Source: Gammaproteobacteria bacterium
Lineage (GTDB): Bacteria; Pseudomonadota; Gammaproteobacteria; UBA4575
Direction: 5' to 3'
NCBI GenBank assembly: GCA_011523795.1
Contig: WTFY01000008.1
Location: 1-64,000 of the forward strand
DNA length: 64,000 nucleotides
Below, in pieces: positions 53,072-61,525 of this stretch. The position numbers were made by a program, and so were the translations under genes. Under the pieces are notes generated by a model, which was not told the origin of the DNA, did not search any database, and worked only from the letters and a program-made list of their open reading frames with translations. The first letter of the stretch is position 1; every line of letters begins with the position of its first letter.

Positions 53072-54643
53072 ATGCGCTACGTACGGCTGCTGTTCAGGAT
53101 CCTGCATATCAACCTGGTATTTGTCCGGCATGGGCTGGAAGAAGTCCTTTTTGCCGTTCCCTACTTTCGACCGATCCGTTTCCTGCTTTTCATGTTGCCA
53201 TGGCGCTGGTTCAGGAAAGCGGAAATTGCCTTGGGCATCCGGATTCGCAATGCACTGGAGGACCTTGGCCCGATCTTCGTGAAGTTCGGACAGACCTTGT
53301 CTACACGCCGGGACCTGCTTCCGGAAGACATCGCCGATGAACTGGCCAAGCTTCAGGATCGTGTTCCGCCATTTTCGGGGAAAATCGCGCGCGAGATAAT
53401 TGAGCAGGCCCTCGGGAAGCCGGTAGACAAGGCCTTTGGGCAATTCGACGTGGTGCCCATGGCCTCCGCCTCGATTGCCCAGGTACATGCCGCCAGGCTT
53501 CATGATGGAGTGGAAGTCGTGGTAAAGGTGCTGCGGCCGGGTGTAGAGAAACATGTGCGTCAGGACCTGGAGCTTTTGCATGTCTTGGCGGCCATCATGC
53601 ACCGCTACTGGAAAAATGCGCGCATGCTGCAGCCTCGGGAAGTCGTGCGGGAGTTCGAGAGGGTTCTTCTGGATGAACTGGATCTCATGCGGGAAGCAGC
53701 CAATGCCAGCCAGCTGCGCAGGAATTTTGAAAAATCTTCCGAGTTGTACGTGCCGAAGGTCTATTTTGACCTGTGCCGGCGCAACGTGATGGTCCAGGAG
53801 CGCATCTACGGTATTCCGATCAGCGATACCGAGGTGCTGCGTGAGCATGGCGTGAACCTGAAAAAGCTCTCGGAACGTGGATGCCGGATATTTTTCACGC
53901 AGGTATTCAAGCACAATTTTTTTCATGGCGACATGCATCCTGGCAATATCTTCGTCTCCTATGAGCACCCGGAAGATCCCACATTTATCAGCGTGGACTT
54001 TGGCGTGATCGGCACGCTCACCAAGTCAGACCGGAAATACCTGGCGGAGAATCTTGTCGCCTTTTTTGATCGTGACTACCAAAGGGTAGCAGAGTTGCAC
54101 CTGGAATCCGGCTGGGTACCGCCCGACGTCCAGGTGGAACAGCTTGAGGCGGTGATCCGGACGGTGTGCGAGCCTGTTTTTCAGCGGCCCCTGAGCGAGA
54201 TATCCTTCGGCAACCTGCTGGTCCGTCTGTTCCAGACTGCCAGGCGTTTCAACATGAAGGTGCAGCCCCAGCTGGTTCTGCTGGAAAAAACCATGCTGAG
54301 CATAGAAGGCTTGAGCCGTCAGCTGGACCCGGAGCTCAATCTGTGGGATACGGCCAAACCTTTCATGGAGCGCTGGATGAGCGAGCAGGTTGGCGTGCGA
54401 GCACTGGCTTTGGGGATGAGAAGGCAGTTACCCCTGATTGCCGAACGCCTGCCTGGCATTACCGATCTTGTCTATTCGAGTGTCAAGAAGTTCGAGCAGA
54501 ATCAGGGCAGGCTCGAGCAGTACAGCCGTGAACTGGAAGAACTCCGCTGGGAAGTCAGGAAATCAAACCGTAATGTCGTGCTCATCCTGATCCTCATACT
54601 GGTATTTGCCCTGCTGGGGCTTTGGTATTTTCAGTTTTCCTGA
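53072..54643 (+). CDS. ubiB: UbiB, ADCK-like ubiquinone biosynthesis ATPase
   Basis: 523 aa. The ADCK hallmarks are present: KxGQ motif FVKFGQTLSTRRDLLP, A-rich loop MASASIAQVHAA, VVVKVLRPGV (nucleotide Lys), Glu in REAANASQLRRN, HGDMHPGNIF catalytic loop and DFGVIGTL metal site. Two C-terminal membrane segments (VVLILILILVFALLGLWYF) tie it to the inner membrane. UbiB is thought to aid extraction or delivery of quinone precursors rather than phosphorylate proteins. Confidence 0.97.
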   Translation: MRYVRLLFRILHINLVFVRHGLEEVLFAVPYFRPIRFLLFMLPWRWFRKAEIALGIRIRNALEDLGPIFVKFGQTLSTRRDLLPEDIADELAKLQDRVPPFSGKIAREIIEQALGKPVDKAFGQFDVVPMASASIAQVHAARLHDGVEVVVKVLRPGVEKHVRQDLELLHVLAAIMHRYWKNARMLQPREVVREFERVLLDELDLMREAANASQLRRNFEKSSELYVPKVYFDLCRRNVMVQERIYGIPISDTEVLREHGVNLKKLSERGCRIFFTQVFKHNFFHGDMHPGNIFVSYEHPEDPTFISVDFGVIGTLTKSDRKYLAENLVAFFDRDYQRVAELHLESGWVPPDVQVEQLEAVIRTVCEPVFQRPLSEISFGNLLVRLFQTARRFNMKVQPQLVLLEKTMLSIEGLSRQLDPELNLWDTAKPFMERWMSEQVGVRALALGMRRQLPLIAERLPGITDLVYSSVKKFEQNQGRLEQYSRELEELRWEVRKSNRNVVLILILILVFALLGLWYFQFS

Positions 54644-54667
54644 ACAGGCTGCATTTTCTGTGGACCG

Positions 54668-56839
54668 ATGGACGTCAGCCCGATTCTTGACCCATTGAAT
54701 GAGGCACAGCGAGCCGCGGTGACTTCCGAGGATGTTCCGGCCCTGGTCATTGCCGGGGCTGGCAGCGGCAAGACACGCGTGCTGGTGCACCGGATTGCGT
54801 GGCTGTGCGAGGTACACTCCGTTTCCCCGTTCAGCGTGCTTGCTGTCACCTTTACCAACAAGGCAGCCGCAGAGATGCGTGCACGGGTGGAAAGCCTGCT
54901 GAAGCATGCGTTGGGCGGAATGTGGATCGGTACCTTTCATGGCATTTCGCATCGACTGTTACGGGCACACTGGCAAGAGGCCGGACTCAAGGAAAATTTC
55001 CAGATTCTGGACAGCGATGACCAGTTGCGCCTGGTCAAGCGCATCATCCAGGACATGGGACTGGATGATTCCAGATGGCCGCCCAAGCAGGCACGCGGAT
55101 ATATCAATGCCCGGAAGGAAGAGGGTCTGAGGGCCGGACAACTGCAGCACCGGAATGATCCTGCAGCCCGTCAGCTGGTCCGGATCTATACCGCCTACGA
55201 ACAGGAATGCGAGCGCACGGCTTCAGTGGATTTTGCCGAACTGTTGCTGAGGAGTCTGGAACTGCTGCAGCAAAACCAGGAGATTCTTGACCACTACCGC
55301 AGGAAGTTCCGTCATATCCTGGTAGATGAATTTCAGGATACGAATGCGATTCAGTATGCGTGGCTCAGGACATTTGCAGGAGAAGAAAACCCGGTGTTTG
55401 CGGTAGGTGACGATGATCAGTCCATTTATGGATGGCGAGGAGCGCGTATCGAAAACCTGCACAACTTCGAGCGCGATTACCGGAACACGCAATTGTTCAG
55501 GCTGGAGCAGAATTACCGTTCAACCAATACGATACTGTCGGTCGCCAATGCACTGATCGATAACAACCGTGAACGCATGGGGAAAAAGCTCTGGACGGAG
55601 GGTGTGACCGGTGATCCAGTCTGCCTGTATGCAGCGTTCAATGAACAGGATGAGGCACGCTTTGTAGCGGAAAGGATCCGGCAATGGGTCGAGGCCGGTC
55701 ACAGCCGCCGGGACGACATTGCAGTGCTGTATCGCTCTAATGCCCAGTCCAGGGTTTTTGAAGAGGTTTTCATTTCGCACAGTGTCCCGTATCGCGTGTA
55801 CGGAGGTTTGCGTTTCTTTGAACGGGCGGAGATCAGGGATGCCTTGGCCTACCTGCGCCTGGCAAGAAATCCGGATGACGACCCGTCGTTCGAGCGAGTC
55901 GTGAACGTGCCTTCGCGTGGTATCGGTCAACGCACGATGGCCTTGGTGCGAGAAAGGGCTGTACGAAACAGGGTCACGCTCTGGAAGGCAGCCGAAGAAA
56001 TGCTGCAGTCGAGGAGCTTGACAACCCGTGCTGCGCATGCGCTTGAGCGGTTTCTGCAGTTCATGAGTACACTGGAAGAGGAAATCAGGGCGCTGGTACT
56101 GGATGCGCAGATCGACCATATCCTTCGGTCAACTGGCCTGATGTCACACCATGGCCGCGAGGGCAGTGAAAAAGCCAAGTCACGGGTCGAGAACCTCAAG
56201 GAATTGGTTGTGACGGCACGCAGTTTTGATCTGGACAACGAGCTGTACAAGGAAATGCTGCCAGCAGACGCCTTTCTGGTGCATGCCGCACTCGAGGCGG
56301 GTGAAGGTCAGGGGGCGATATGGGAGGACTGCGTGCAGCTGATGACCCTGCATGCTGCCAAGGGCCTGGAGTTCGCACTGGTATTTATAGTTGGCATGGA
56401 AGAAGGCCTGTTTCCTTCCGACATGTCGAAGGAGGAGCCGGGTCGCCTGGAGGAGGAACGGCGTCTGTGTTACGTGGGGATCACCCGTGCACGCGAGCAA
56501 CTGGTATTCACCTATGCGGAGTCGAGACGCCGCTACGGGGCCGACAGCTACTACAACTCACCCTCGCGTTTCATTGGTGAGCTCCCGCCTGAACTGATTG
56601 CCGAAGTGCGCCCCCGTGCAATGGTTTCAACACCTGTTCGCACCCGTTCCATGCCTGGCCGCCCCGGGCAAAACTCGGGAATCGGTGTCGGGGACAGTGT
56701 GGTGCATGCCAAGTTTGGCAGGGGAGTGGTGCTCGACTGTGAAGGGGCCGGATCGAACGCGCGGGTGCAGGTAAATTTCGAACGGGAAGGAAGCAAATGG
56801 CTGGTCCTGGCCTATGCCAACCTGGATAAGCTTGTATGA
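54668..56839 (+). CDS. uvrD: DNA helicase II (UvrD)
   Basis: Superfamily 1 3'-5' helicase for mismatch and excision repair. Motif I AGAGSGKTRVLVHRI, motif Ia VTFTNKAAAEM, motif II ILVDEFQDTN, motif III VGDDDQSIYGWRGA, motif IV RLEQNYRST and motif VI YVGITRAREQLVFTYAESRR are complete. The last 60 residues form the UvrD Tudor-like domain (VGDSVVHAKFGRGVVLDCEG), which separates UvrD from Rep. The 723 aa length matches. It starts 24 bases after ubiB with a weak ribosome site. Confidence 0.96.
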   Translation: MDVSPILDPLNEAQRAAVTSEDVPALVIAGAGSGKTRVLVHRIAWLCEVHSVSPFSVLAVTFTNKAAAEMRARVESLLKHALGGMWIGTFHGISHRLLRAHWQEAGLKENFQILDSDDQLRLVKRIIQDMGLDDSRWPPKQARGYINARKEEGLRAGQLQHRNDPAARQLVRIYTAYEQECERTASVDFAELLLRSLELLQQNQEILDHYRRKFRHILVDEFQDTNAIQYAWLRTFAGEENPVFAVGDDDQSIYGWRGARIENLHNFERDYRNTQLFRLEQNYRSTNTILSVANALIDNNRERMGKKLWTEGVTGDPVCLYAAFNEQDEARFVAERIRQWVEAGHSRRDDIAVLYRSNAQSRVFEEVFISHSVPYRVYGGLRFFERAEIRDALAYLRLARNPDDDPSFERVVNVPSRGIGQRTMALVRERAVRNRVTLWKAAEEMLQSRSLTTRAAHALERFLQFMSTLEEEIRALVLDAQIDHILRSTGLMSHHGREGSEKAKSRVENLKELVVTARSFDLDNELYKEMLPADAFLVHAALEAGEGQGAIWEDCVQLMTLHAAKGLEFALVFIVGMEEGLFPSDMSKEEPGRLEEERRLCYVGITRAREQLVFTYAESRRRYGADSYYNSPSRFIGELPPELIAEVRPRAMVSTPVRTRSMPGRPGQNSGIGVGDSVVHAKFGRGVVLDCEGAGSNARVQVNFEREGSKWLVLAYANLDKLV

Positions 56840-56932
56840 GCCTTGTGCAATGTCCTGTACGGAATGCATTCGTGCGAGAGGCCGGGTCCAGGTGATCATC
56901 CGCGGAATGTTCCGGTCGAATTTCATGCGAAT

Positions 56933-56962
56933 TTAGAAGTCTTTCCGCAAGTAGCTTATACT
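56933..56962 (+). promoter_or_regulatory. Putative promoter of the TRAP binding-protein gene
   Basis: TTAGAA (56933-56938) is 18 bases from TATACT (56957-56962). It places transcription start near 56969 and argues for the GTG start at 56990 over the long upstream frame from 56843. Confidence 0.4.
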
Positions 56963-56989
56963 GGCCCCGGAATACGGATCGGGTTGCAC

Positions 56990-58093
56990 GTGCAGAGAAG
57001 AAAATTTTTACGTTATGCGGGGATCGGTGCGGCGCTTGCCGGGGGTCTTGCCGGATGCAAGGAAGGACCTACTCCGGCACCGTCCAAACCGGCGGCATCC
57101 CGGGTCTGGAAATGGAAAATGGTCACTACATGGCCGAAAAACTTTCCGGGACTTGGCAGCGGGGCAGAATTTCTTGCAGAGCAGATCAATGTGATGTCCG
57201 GCGGGCGGATTCACGTGGAGGTGTATGGAGCGGGCGAGCTTGTCCCGGCCTTCGAGATTTTTGATGCCGTGGAAAGTGGCTCTGCCCAGATGGGGCATGG
57301 TTCGGCCTATTACTGGAAAGGCAAGTACCCTGCCTTGCAGTTTTTTTCTACCGCCCCGTTCGGGATGACTGCCATGGAAATGAACAGCTGGCTGTACCAT
57401 GGGGGTGGCATGCAGCTGTGGCAGAAGGCTTATGACCGGTTCGGCCTGGTCGCGGCAGCATCTGGAAATACCGGTGTGCAAATGGCTGGCTGGTTCAACA
57501 AGGAAGTGAATTCTCTGGATGACCTCAAGGGCCTCAAGATGCGCATACCCGGCCTGGCAGGAGAGGTGTTGAAGCGTGCGGGCGGCACCCCGGTCAATCT
57601 GCCGGGAGGCGAGTTGTTCACTGCATTGCAATCCGGTGCGATCGATGCCACGGAATGGGTAGGCCCCTACAATGACCTGGCTTTCGGGCTCCACAAGATT
57701 GCCCGATACTACTACTACCCTGGGTGGCATGAACCGGGCACGGCGATGGAATGTTTCATTAACAAGGCTGCTTTCGAGGCATTGCCCGAAGACCTGCAGC
57801 GCATGGTACTCAACGCCTGTCGCGTGGCGAACCAGGATATGCTTGCGGAATACATCGCGCGCAACAACGATGCATTGGAGACGCTGGTGAACGAGCACCA
57901 TGTCGAGTTGCGGAAACTGCCCGTGGAAGTCACCGAAAGGTTTGGAGTCCTTTCAGAGGAGGTTACTGCCGAACTGGCATCCAACGACGATTTGGCACGT
58001 GAAATATTCGACTCCTACCGCAATTTCTTGAAGAAATCACGTGCCTGGGCGGAAATTTCCGAGCGCGCGTACTTGAACTTGCGGGCCGGATAG
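56990..58093 (+). CDS. TRAP transporter substrate-binding protein (TakP-like, Tat/lipoprotein signal)
   Basis: Start at GTG 56990 gives VQRRKFLRYAGIGAALAGGLAGC. A twin-arginine motif (RRKFL) is followed by a lipobox Cys23, so it is probably a Tat-exported lipoprotein. The mature domain matches the TakP group of DctP proteins: KWKMVTTWPKNFPGLGSGAEFLAEQI, GAGELVPAFEIFDAVESG, GNTGVQMAGWFNKEV, GLKMRIPGLAGEVLKR and EWVGPYNDLAFGLHKIA. Known relatives bind alpha-keto acids, some with a cation, as swapped dimers; the ligand here is not known. It lies head-on to the membrane subunits instead of in one operon. Confidence 0.92.
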   Translation: MQRRKFLRYAGIGAALAGGLAGCKEGPTPAPSKPAASRVWKWKMVTTWPKNFPGLGSGAEFLAEQINVMSGGRIHVEVYGAGELVPAFEIFDAVESGSAQMGHGSAYYWKGKYPALQFFSTAPFGMTAMEMNSWLYHGGGMQLWQKAYDRFGLVAAASGNTGVQMAGWFNKEVNSLDDLKGLKMRIPGLAGEVLKRAGGTPVNLPGGELFTALQSGAIDATEWVGPYNDLAFGLHKIARYYYYPGWHEPGTAMECFINKAAFEALPEDLQRMVLNACRVANQDMLAEYIARNNDALETLVNEHHVELRKLPVEVTERFGVLSEEVTAELASNDDLAREIFDSYRNFLKKSRAWAEISERAYLNLRAG

Positions 58094-58155
58094 CATAAAA
58101 CTGTCCCTAAGCGATACGAATTTACCATAAGAAGATATAAAGAGGAGCTGAAATC

Positions 58156-58395
58156 GTGGAAGAACTCTTTGTCCAGTGGCGTACAATGTGGGATGCCAAG
58201 GAATACACAACCCAGTTATTCTTTCTGTTTAACCTGGTGTTTGCAGTGTATGTGGCGTGGCTTCCGTTTCGCGCAGTGAGCAAGGACACCACTGCACTGA
58301 ACCGGGGCATCATGTTCGGCTTCGGGATTGGATACGCGCTGTTGATCATTTACGCGTACATCGCACTGGTACCTACCTTCTCTCCGTACGAGTAA
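58156..58395 (+). CDS. Small membrane protein, 79 aa
   Basis: Two membrane segments (about residues 19-40 and 51-72) with a short loop (RAVSKDTTALNRG) between. AAAGAGGAG lies upstream of the ATG. It follows the TRAP binding protein by 62 bases on the same strand. I do not recognise the family; length, topology and place suggest a helper of the transporter, but this is only inference. The start MEELFVQWRTMWDAKEYTTQLF is amphipathic and likely cytosolic. Confidence 0.65.
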   Translation: MEELFVQWRTMWDAKEYTTQLFFLFNLVFAVYVAWLPFRAVSKDTTALNRGIMFGFGIGYALLIIYAYIALVPTFSPYE

Positions 58396-58404
58396 TTCTT
58401 TTCC

Positions 58405-58420
58405 GCGGGAGCCTTCCCGC
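58405..58420. terminator. Hairpin between convergent TRAP genes
   Basis: GCGGGA (58405-58410) and TCCCGC (58415-58420) with loop GCCT, ten bases after the stop of the small membrane gene and 51 bases beyond the dctM stop. No U-run is present on either strand, so it is a weak candidate for a shared terminator. Confidence 0.35.
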
Positions 58421-58470
58421 CGGGTGGGTAAGTGCGCCGTGGGTGCAGCTTAACTGTACGGTGCAAGGGC

Positions 58471-59844
58471 TCAGTAAATTCTGTGAGGCAGCCAGGTAGC
58501 GAGGGCCGGGAAACTGGCCAGCAGGACCAGAGTCAGGACCTGCAAGGCAATAAACGGTGCCACACCACGATAGATCTGCCGAGTTCTTATTTCAGCCGGT
58601 GCCACACCACGCAGGTAAAACAGGGCAAACCCGAATGGCGGTGTCAGGAAGGAGGTCTGAAGATTGATCGCAATCATGATTCCCAGCCAGACCGGGTCGA
58701 TTCCGAGACTCAGCAACACCGGTCCCACGATCGGCACTACGACAAACGTGATCTCGATGAAGTCCAGGATGAACCCGAGCAGGAACATCAGGACCATGAC
58801 TATCAGCACTGCAGAAAACGTGCCTCCGGGCAGATGCATCAGCAGGGCATGTACGGCATGATCTCCCCCGAATCCGCGAAATACGAGTGAGAAGACGGAC
58901 GCCCCGATAAAGATCATGAACACCATACAGGTGATACGTACGGATTTTTGCATGACATCACGCAGGCATTCGAGGTCAAGGCGGCGATAGAAGAGTGCCA
59001 GAAGCACTGCCCCTACAGCTCCCACCGATGCGGCCTCAGTGGGGGTAGCGATTCCCTGGATGATGGAGCCGAGTACCGCGATGATCAGCAGCAGTGGCGG
59101 CACGAGTACATGCAAGATCTTGCGAATCCATTCAGAAACGGTGATTTCAGACTCCTGTTTGATGGCAGGCATCGCTTGAGGCTTGATCCAGGCAATGATG
59201 ATCAGGTACAGGAGGTACAACCCTACAAGCAGTAGTCCAGGGAAAATTGCTCCGACAAACAAGTCTCCCACAGAAACGGTGTCAGGTGTGAAATTGCCTT
59301 GGGTAAGCTGGGACTGCTGGTATGCCGATGACAGGACATCACCCAGCAGCACCAGAATAATGGAAGGAGGGATGATTTGCCCGAGGGTGCCCGAAGCACA
59401 GATCATGCCGGTTGAAATCTCAGGCTGGTAACCTCTTTTGAGCATGGTAGGCAACGACAGCAGTCCCATGGTGACCACTGTGGCCCCCACAATGCCGGTG
59501 CTTGCTGCCAGTAGCATGCCAACCAGGATCACGGATATTCCCAGACCCCCTCGCAGGGAGCCGAAAAGGGTCGCCATGGTGTCCAGCAGGGTGTCGGCAA
59601 TTCTTGAACGCTGCAACATGACACCCATGAATACGAACAGGGGCACGGCGATGAGCGTCTCGTTGGTCATGATGCCGAAGAGACGACTCGGGAAGGCATG
59701 CAGCAGGGCTGGTTCGAACGCACCGCCTGCGATTCCGCCTGCAGCAAATACCAGTGAGACCCCCGCGAGCGTGAAGGCGACCGGAAATCCGAACAGCAGT
59801 ACCAGGATCACGGCAAGAAACAGGATGAAGGCAAAAATTTCCAT
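58471..59844 (-). CDS. dctM: TRAP transporter large permease (DctM)
   Basis: 457 aa, about 12 membrane segments, of the ion-coupled transporter superfamily. Typical are FPVAFTLAGVSLVFA, the helical-hairpin motif LAASTGIVGATVVTMGLLSLPTML, GTLGQIIPPSIILVLLGDV and NLQTSFLTPPFGFALFYLRGVAP. It carries the substrate and Na+ through the inner membrane with DctQ and the binding protein. The gene is separated from dctQ by six bases and faces the binding-protein genes. Confidence 0.95.
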   Translation of the reverse strand: MEIFAFILFLAVILVLLFGFPVAFTLAGVSLVFAAGGIAGGAFEPALLHAFPSRLFGIMTNETLIAVPLFVFMGVMLQRSRIADTLLDTMATLFGSLRGGLGISVILVGMLLAASTGIVGATVVTMGLLSLPTMLKRGYQPEISTGMICASGTLGQIIPPSIILVLLGDVLSSAYQQSQLTQGNFTPDTVSVGDLFVGAIFPGLLLVGLYLLYLIIIAWIKPQAMPAIKQESEITVSEWIRKILHVLVPPLLLIIAVLGSIIQGIATPTEAASVGAVGAVLLALFYRRLDLECLRDVMQKSVRITCMVFMIFIGASVFSLVFRGFGGDHAVHALLMHLPGGTFSAVLIVMVLMFLLGFILDFIEITFVVVPIVGPVLLSLGIDPVWLGIMIAINLQTSFLTPPFGFALFYLRGVAPAEIRTRQIYRGVAPFIALQVLTLVLLASFPALATWLPHRIY

Positions 59845-59850
59845 GGCTGC

Positions 59851-60345
59851 CTATTCGCGCATAACCAGCCACGCCTGTCCGCCCATTGCAACCGCTTGCA
59901 GGAACAAGAGCATAGCCATGGCAGGAATCAGGGTTTTCAGAATAAAGACGAATGGCAGTCCGCCCGCCTCGCGGGATCCTTCCATGAGCTTCCACGAGTT
60001 GATGACATAGTCAAAACTGGTCCAGACGATGAAGCCAGTAAACGGCAGCACCAGGAGAATGCATCCGAAAAAGTTCACTCTGGCCTGGTTCTTCCGGGAC
60101 ATGCCCTGGTAAATGATGTCCACGCGCACATGCTCATTGTGTTTCAGCGTGTAGGCGCCTGCGAGCATGAAAACGGATGCGTGCAGGTAGGTAATTGATT
60201 CCTGCATGGCGATGCTGCCGAAATTGAAACCGTAGCGCAATACTGCAACCGAAAAGGTAATAAGCGCCATGATCGGCAACAGCCATGCCACGAGCGTACC
60301 CACGCGTTCGTTGAATGTACTAATCCCGCCGCACAGCTTTTTCAT
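59851..60345 (-). CDS. dctQ: TRAP transporter small permease (DctQ)
   Basis: 164 aa with four membrane segments. FNERVGTLVAWLLPIMALITFSVAVLRYGFNFGSIAMQESITYLHASVFMLAGAYTLKHNEHVRVDI is the DctQ pattern (read in pieces: VLRYGFNFGS, AMQESITYLH and LKHNEHVRVD). It supports the large subunit in the inner membrane. It lies 27 bases downstream of thrB on the same strand, so the TRAP membrane genes may be co-transcribed with thrB. Confidence 0.93.
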   Translation of the reverse strand: MKKLCGGISTFNERVGTLVAWLLPIMALITFSVAVLRYGFNFGSIAMQESITYLHASVFMLAGAYTLKHNEHVRVDIIYQGMSRKNQARVNFFGCILLVLPFTGFIVWTSFDYVINSWKLMEGSREAGGLPFVFILKTLIPAMAMLLFLQAVAMGGQAWLVMRE

Positions 60346-60372
60346 GAAGGGCTCCAGGATGACCAGGCTGCT

Positions 60373-61314
60373 TCAGGAATCCAGTTCGGGTGTGTGGCGG
60401 ATGCGTGCCTGCAGGATTCGTTTGAAAACATCAGGATCCTTGATGTGAGTGATTTCGCCGTCCTTGGGATAGATCTGGTCATGCAGGCGCGATAGCCAGA
60501 ATCTGAGCGCCGCGGCACGCAGCATGTACTCCCAGATTTCAGCTTCCCGGGGATGGAGTGTACGTTCCATGCGGTAGCCCTTGATCAGCGCAGCATACAA
60601 CTCTGGATCCAGTTCGCCGCTGTCATCGCTGCACCAGTCATTCACGGTCACGGCAAGGTCGTACAGCAGGTAATCGTTGCAGGCGTAGTAGAAATCAATG
60701 ATACCGGTGAGTGCATGACGCTTGAACATGACATTGTCGCGAAACAGGTCTGCATGCACCACGCCCTGAGGGATCTCTAACCCAAGCGGATGCTTGCGTA
60801 GATGAACCTCTTGTTCAAGCAACTGCTGGTCTTCTGGGGACAGTTTGTGGGATACCCTGCCGGCCGTACGTTCTGCCCAGGCAATTCCTCTGGGGTTTGC
60901 CTGCATACCATTGAACGAATTGCCCAGCAGATGGATCTGTGCCAGGGCATGTCCCACTGCCATGCAGTGTCTGGCATTGGGTGTCAGCACATTCTGTCCC
61001 TCGAGACGTCGAACGATGGCTGCAGGTTTGTCTTTCAGCACAAGTACGTAATTTCCCTGCAGGTCTGCAATCGGGTGTGCGGTAGGCATTCCGTGATCAG
61101 AAAGATGAGCCATGAAGTTCAGGTAATATGGCAGGCGATCGAAACCTACCTCTTCAAAGATCGTCAGTACGAACCTGCCATTTTCCGTGGTCACAAAGTA
61201 ATTGGTGTTTTCGATGCCAGCATTGATTCCTTCGTGGTGTAATAATGCCCCCAGCGAGTAATTCTTCAGAAACCCTTCGAGTTCCTGTAATGTGATGTTG
61301 GTGTAAACGGACAT
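60373..61314 (-). CDS. thrB: Homoserine kinase (APH-fold type)
   Basis: Phosphorylates homoserine on the way to threonine, 313 aa. This is the aminoglycoside-phosphotransferase-like ThrB found in many proteobacteria, not the GHMP-type of E. coli. The catalytic loop is VVHADLFRDNVMF and the metal site IIDFYYACNDYLLYDLAV. The N-terminus MSVYTNITLQELEGFLKNY and the motif GIENTNYFVTTENGRFVLTIFE are typical. It is divergent from polA with 211 bases between. Confidence 0.95.
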   Translation of the reverse strand: MSVYTNITLQELEGFLKNYSLGALLHHEGINAGIENTNYFVTTENGRFVLTIFEEVGFDRLPYYLNFMAHLSDHGMPTAHPIADLQGNYVLVLKDKPAAIVRRLEGQNVLTPNARHCMAVGHALAQIHLLGNSFNGMQANPRGIAWAERTAGRVSHKLSPEDQQLLEQEVHLRKHPLGLEIPQGVVHADLFRDNVMFKRHALTGIIDFYYACNDYLLYDLAVTVNDWCSDDSGELDPELYAALIKGYRMERTLHPREAEIWEYMLRAAALRFWLSRLHDQIYPKDGEITHIKDPDVFKRILQARIRHTPELDS

Positions 61315-61525
61315 GTAGGCTGGCTGTGGTCGGTAAATTTGCAGTGTTGAAGGGTTACAGTCTACAAGTCCGGCGAATCCCGTTTCCCGGACAACAACTC
61401 ACACTTGCCCGGGATATACCGGGATGTAGTTCTGTGAGGAATGTCATGCAACCTTTACATAAAACACGCGCAATGATAACGCGTCAACCGTTCTCCCTCT
61501 AGTCGTCACAGGTGTAAAACTGCAC

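Noticed and set aside
52835-53968. 377-aa minus-strand frame opposite ubiJ/ubiB
   Set aside because: It is a shadow; both plus-strand genes are recognised and tightly spaced.
56843-56989. N-terminal 49 codons of the long frame before the TRAP receptor
   Set aside because: They would bury the Tat/lipoprotein signal and they overlap the predicted promoter, so the start was moved to the GTG at 56990.
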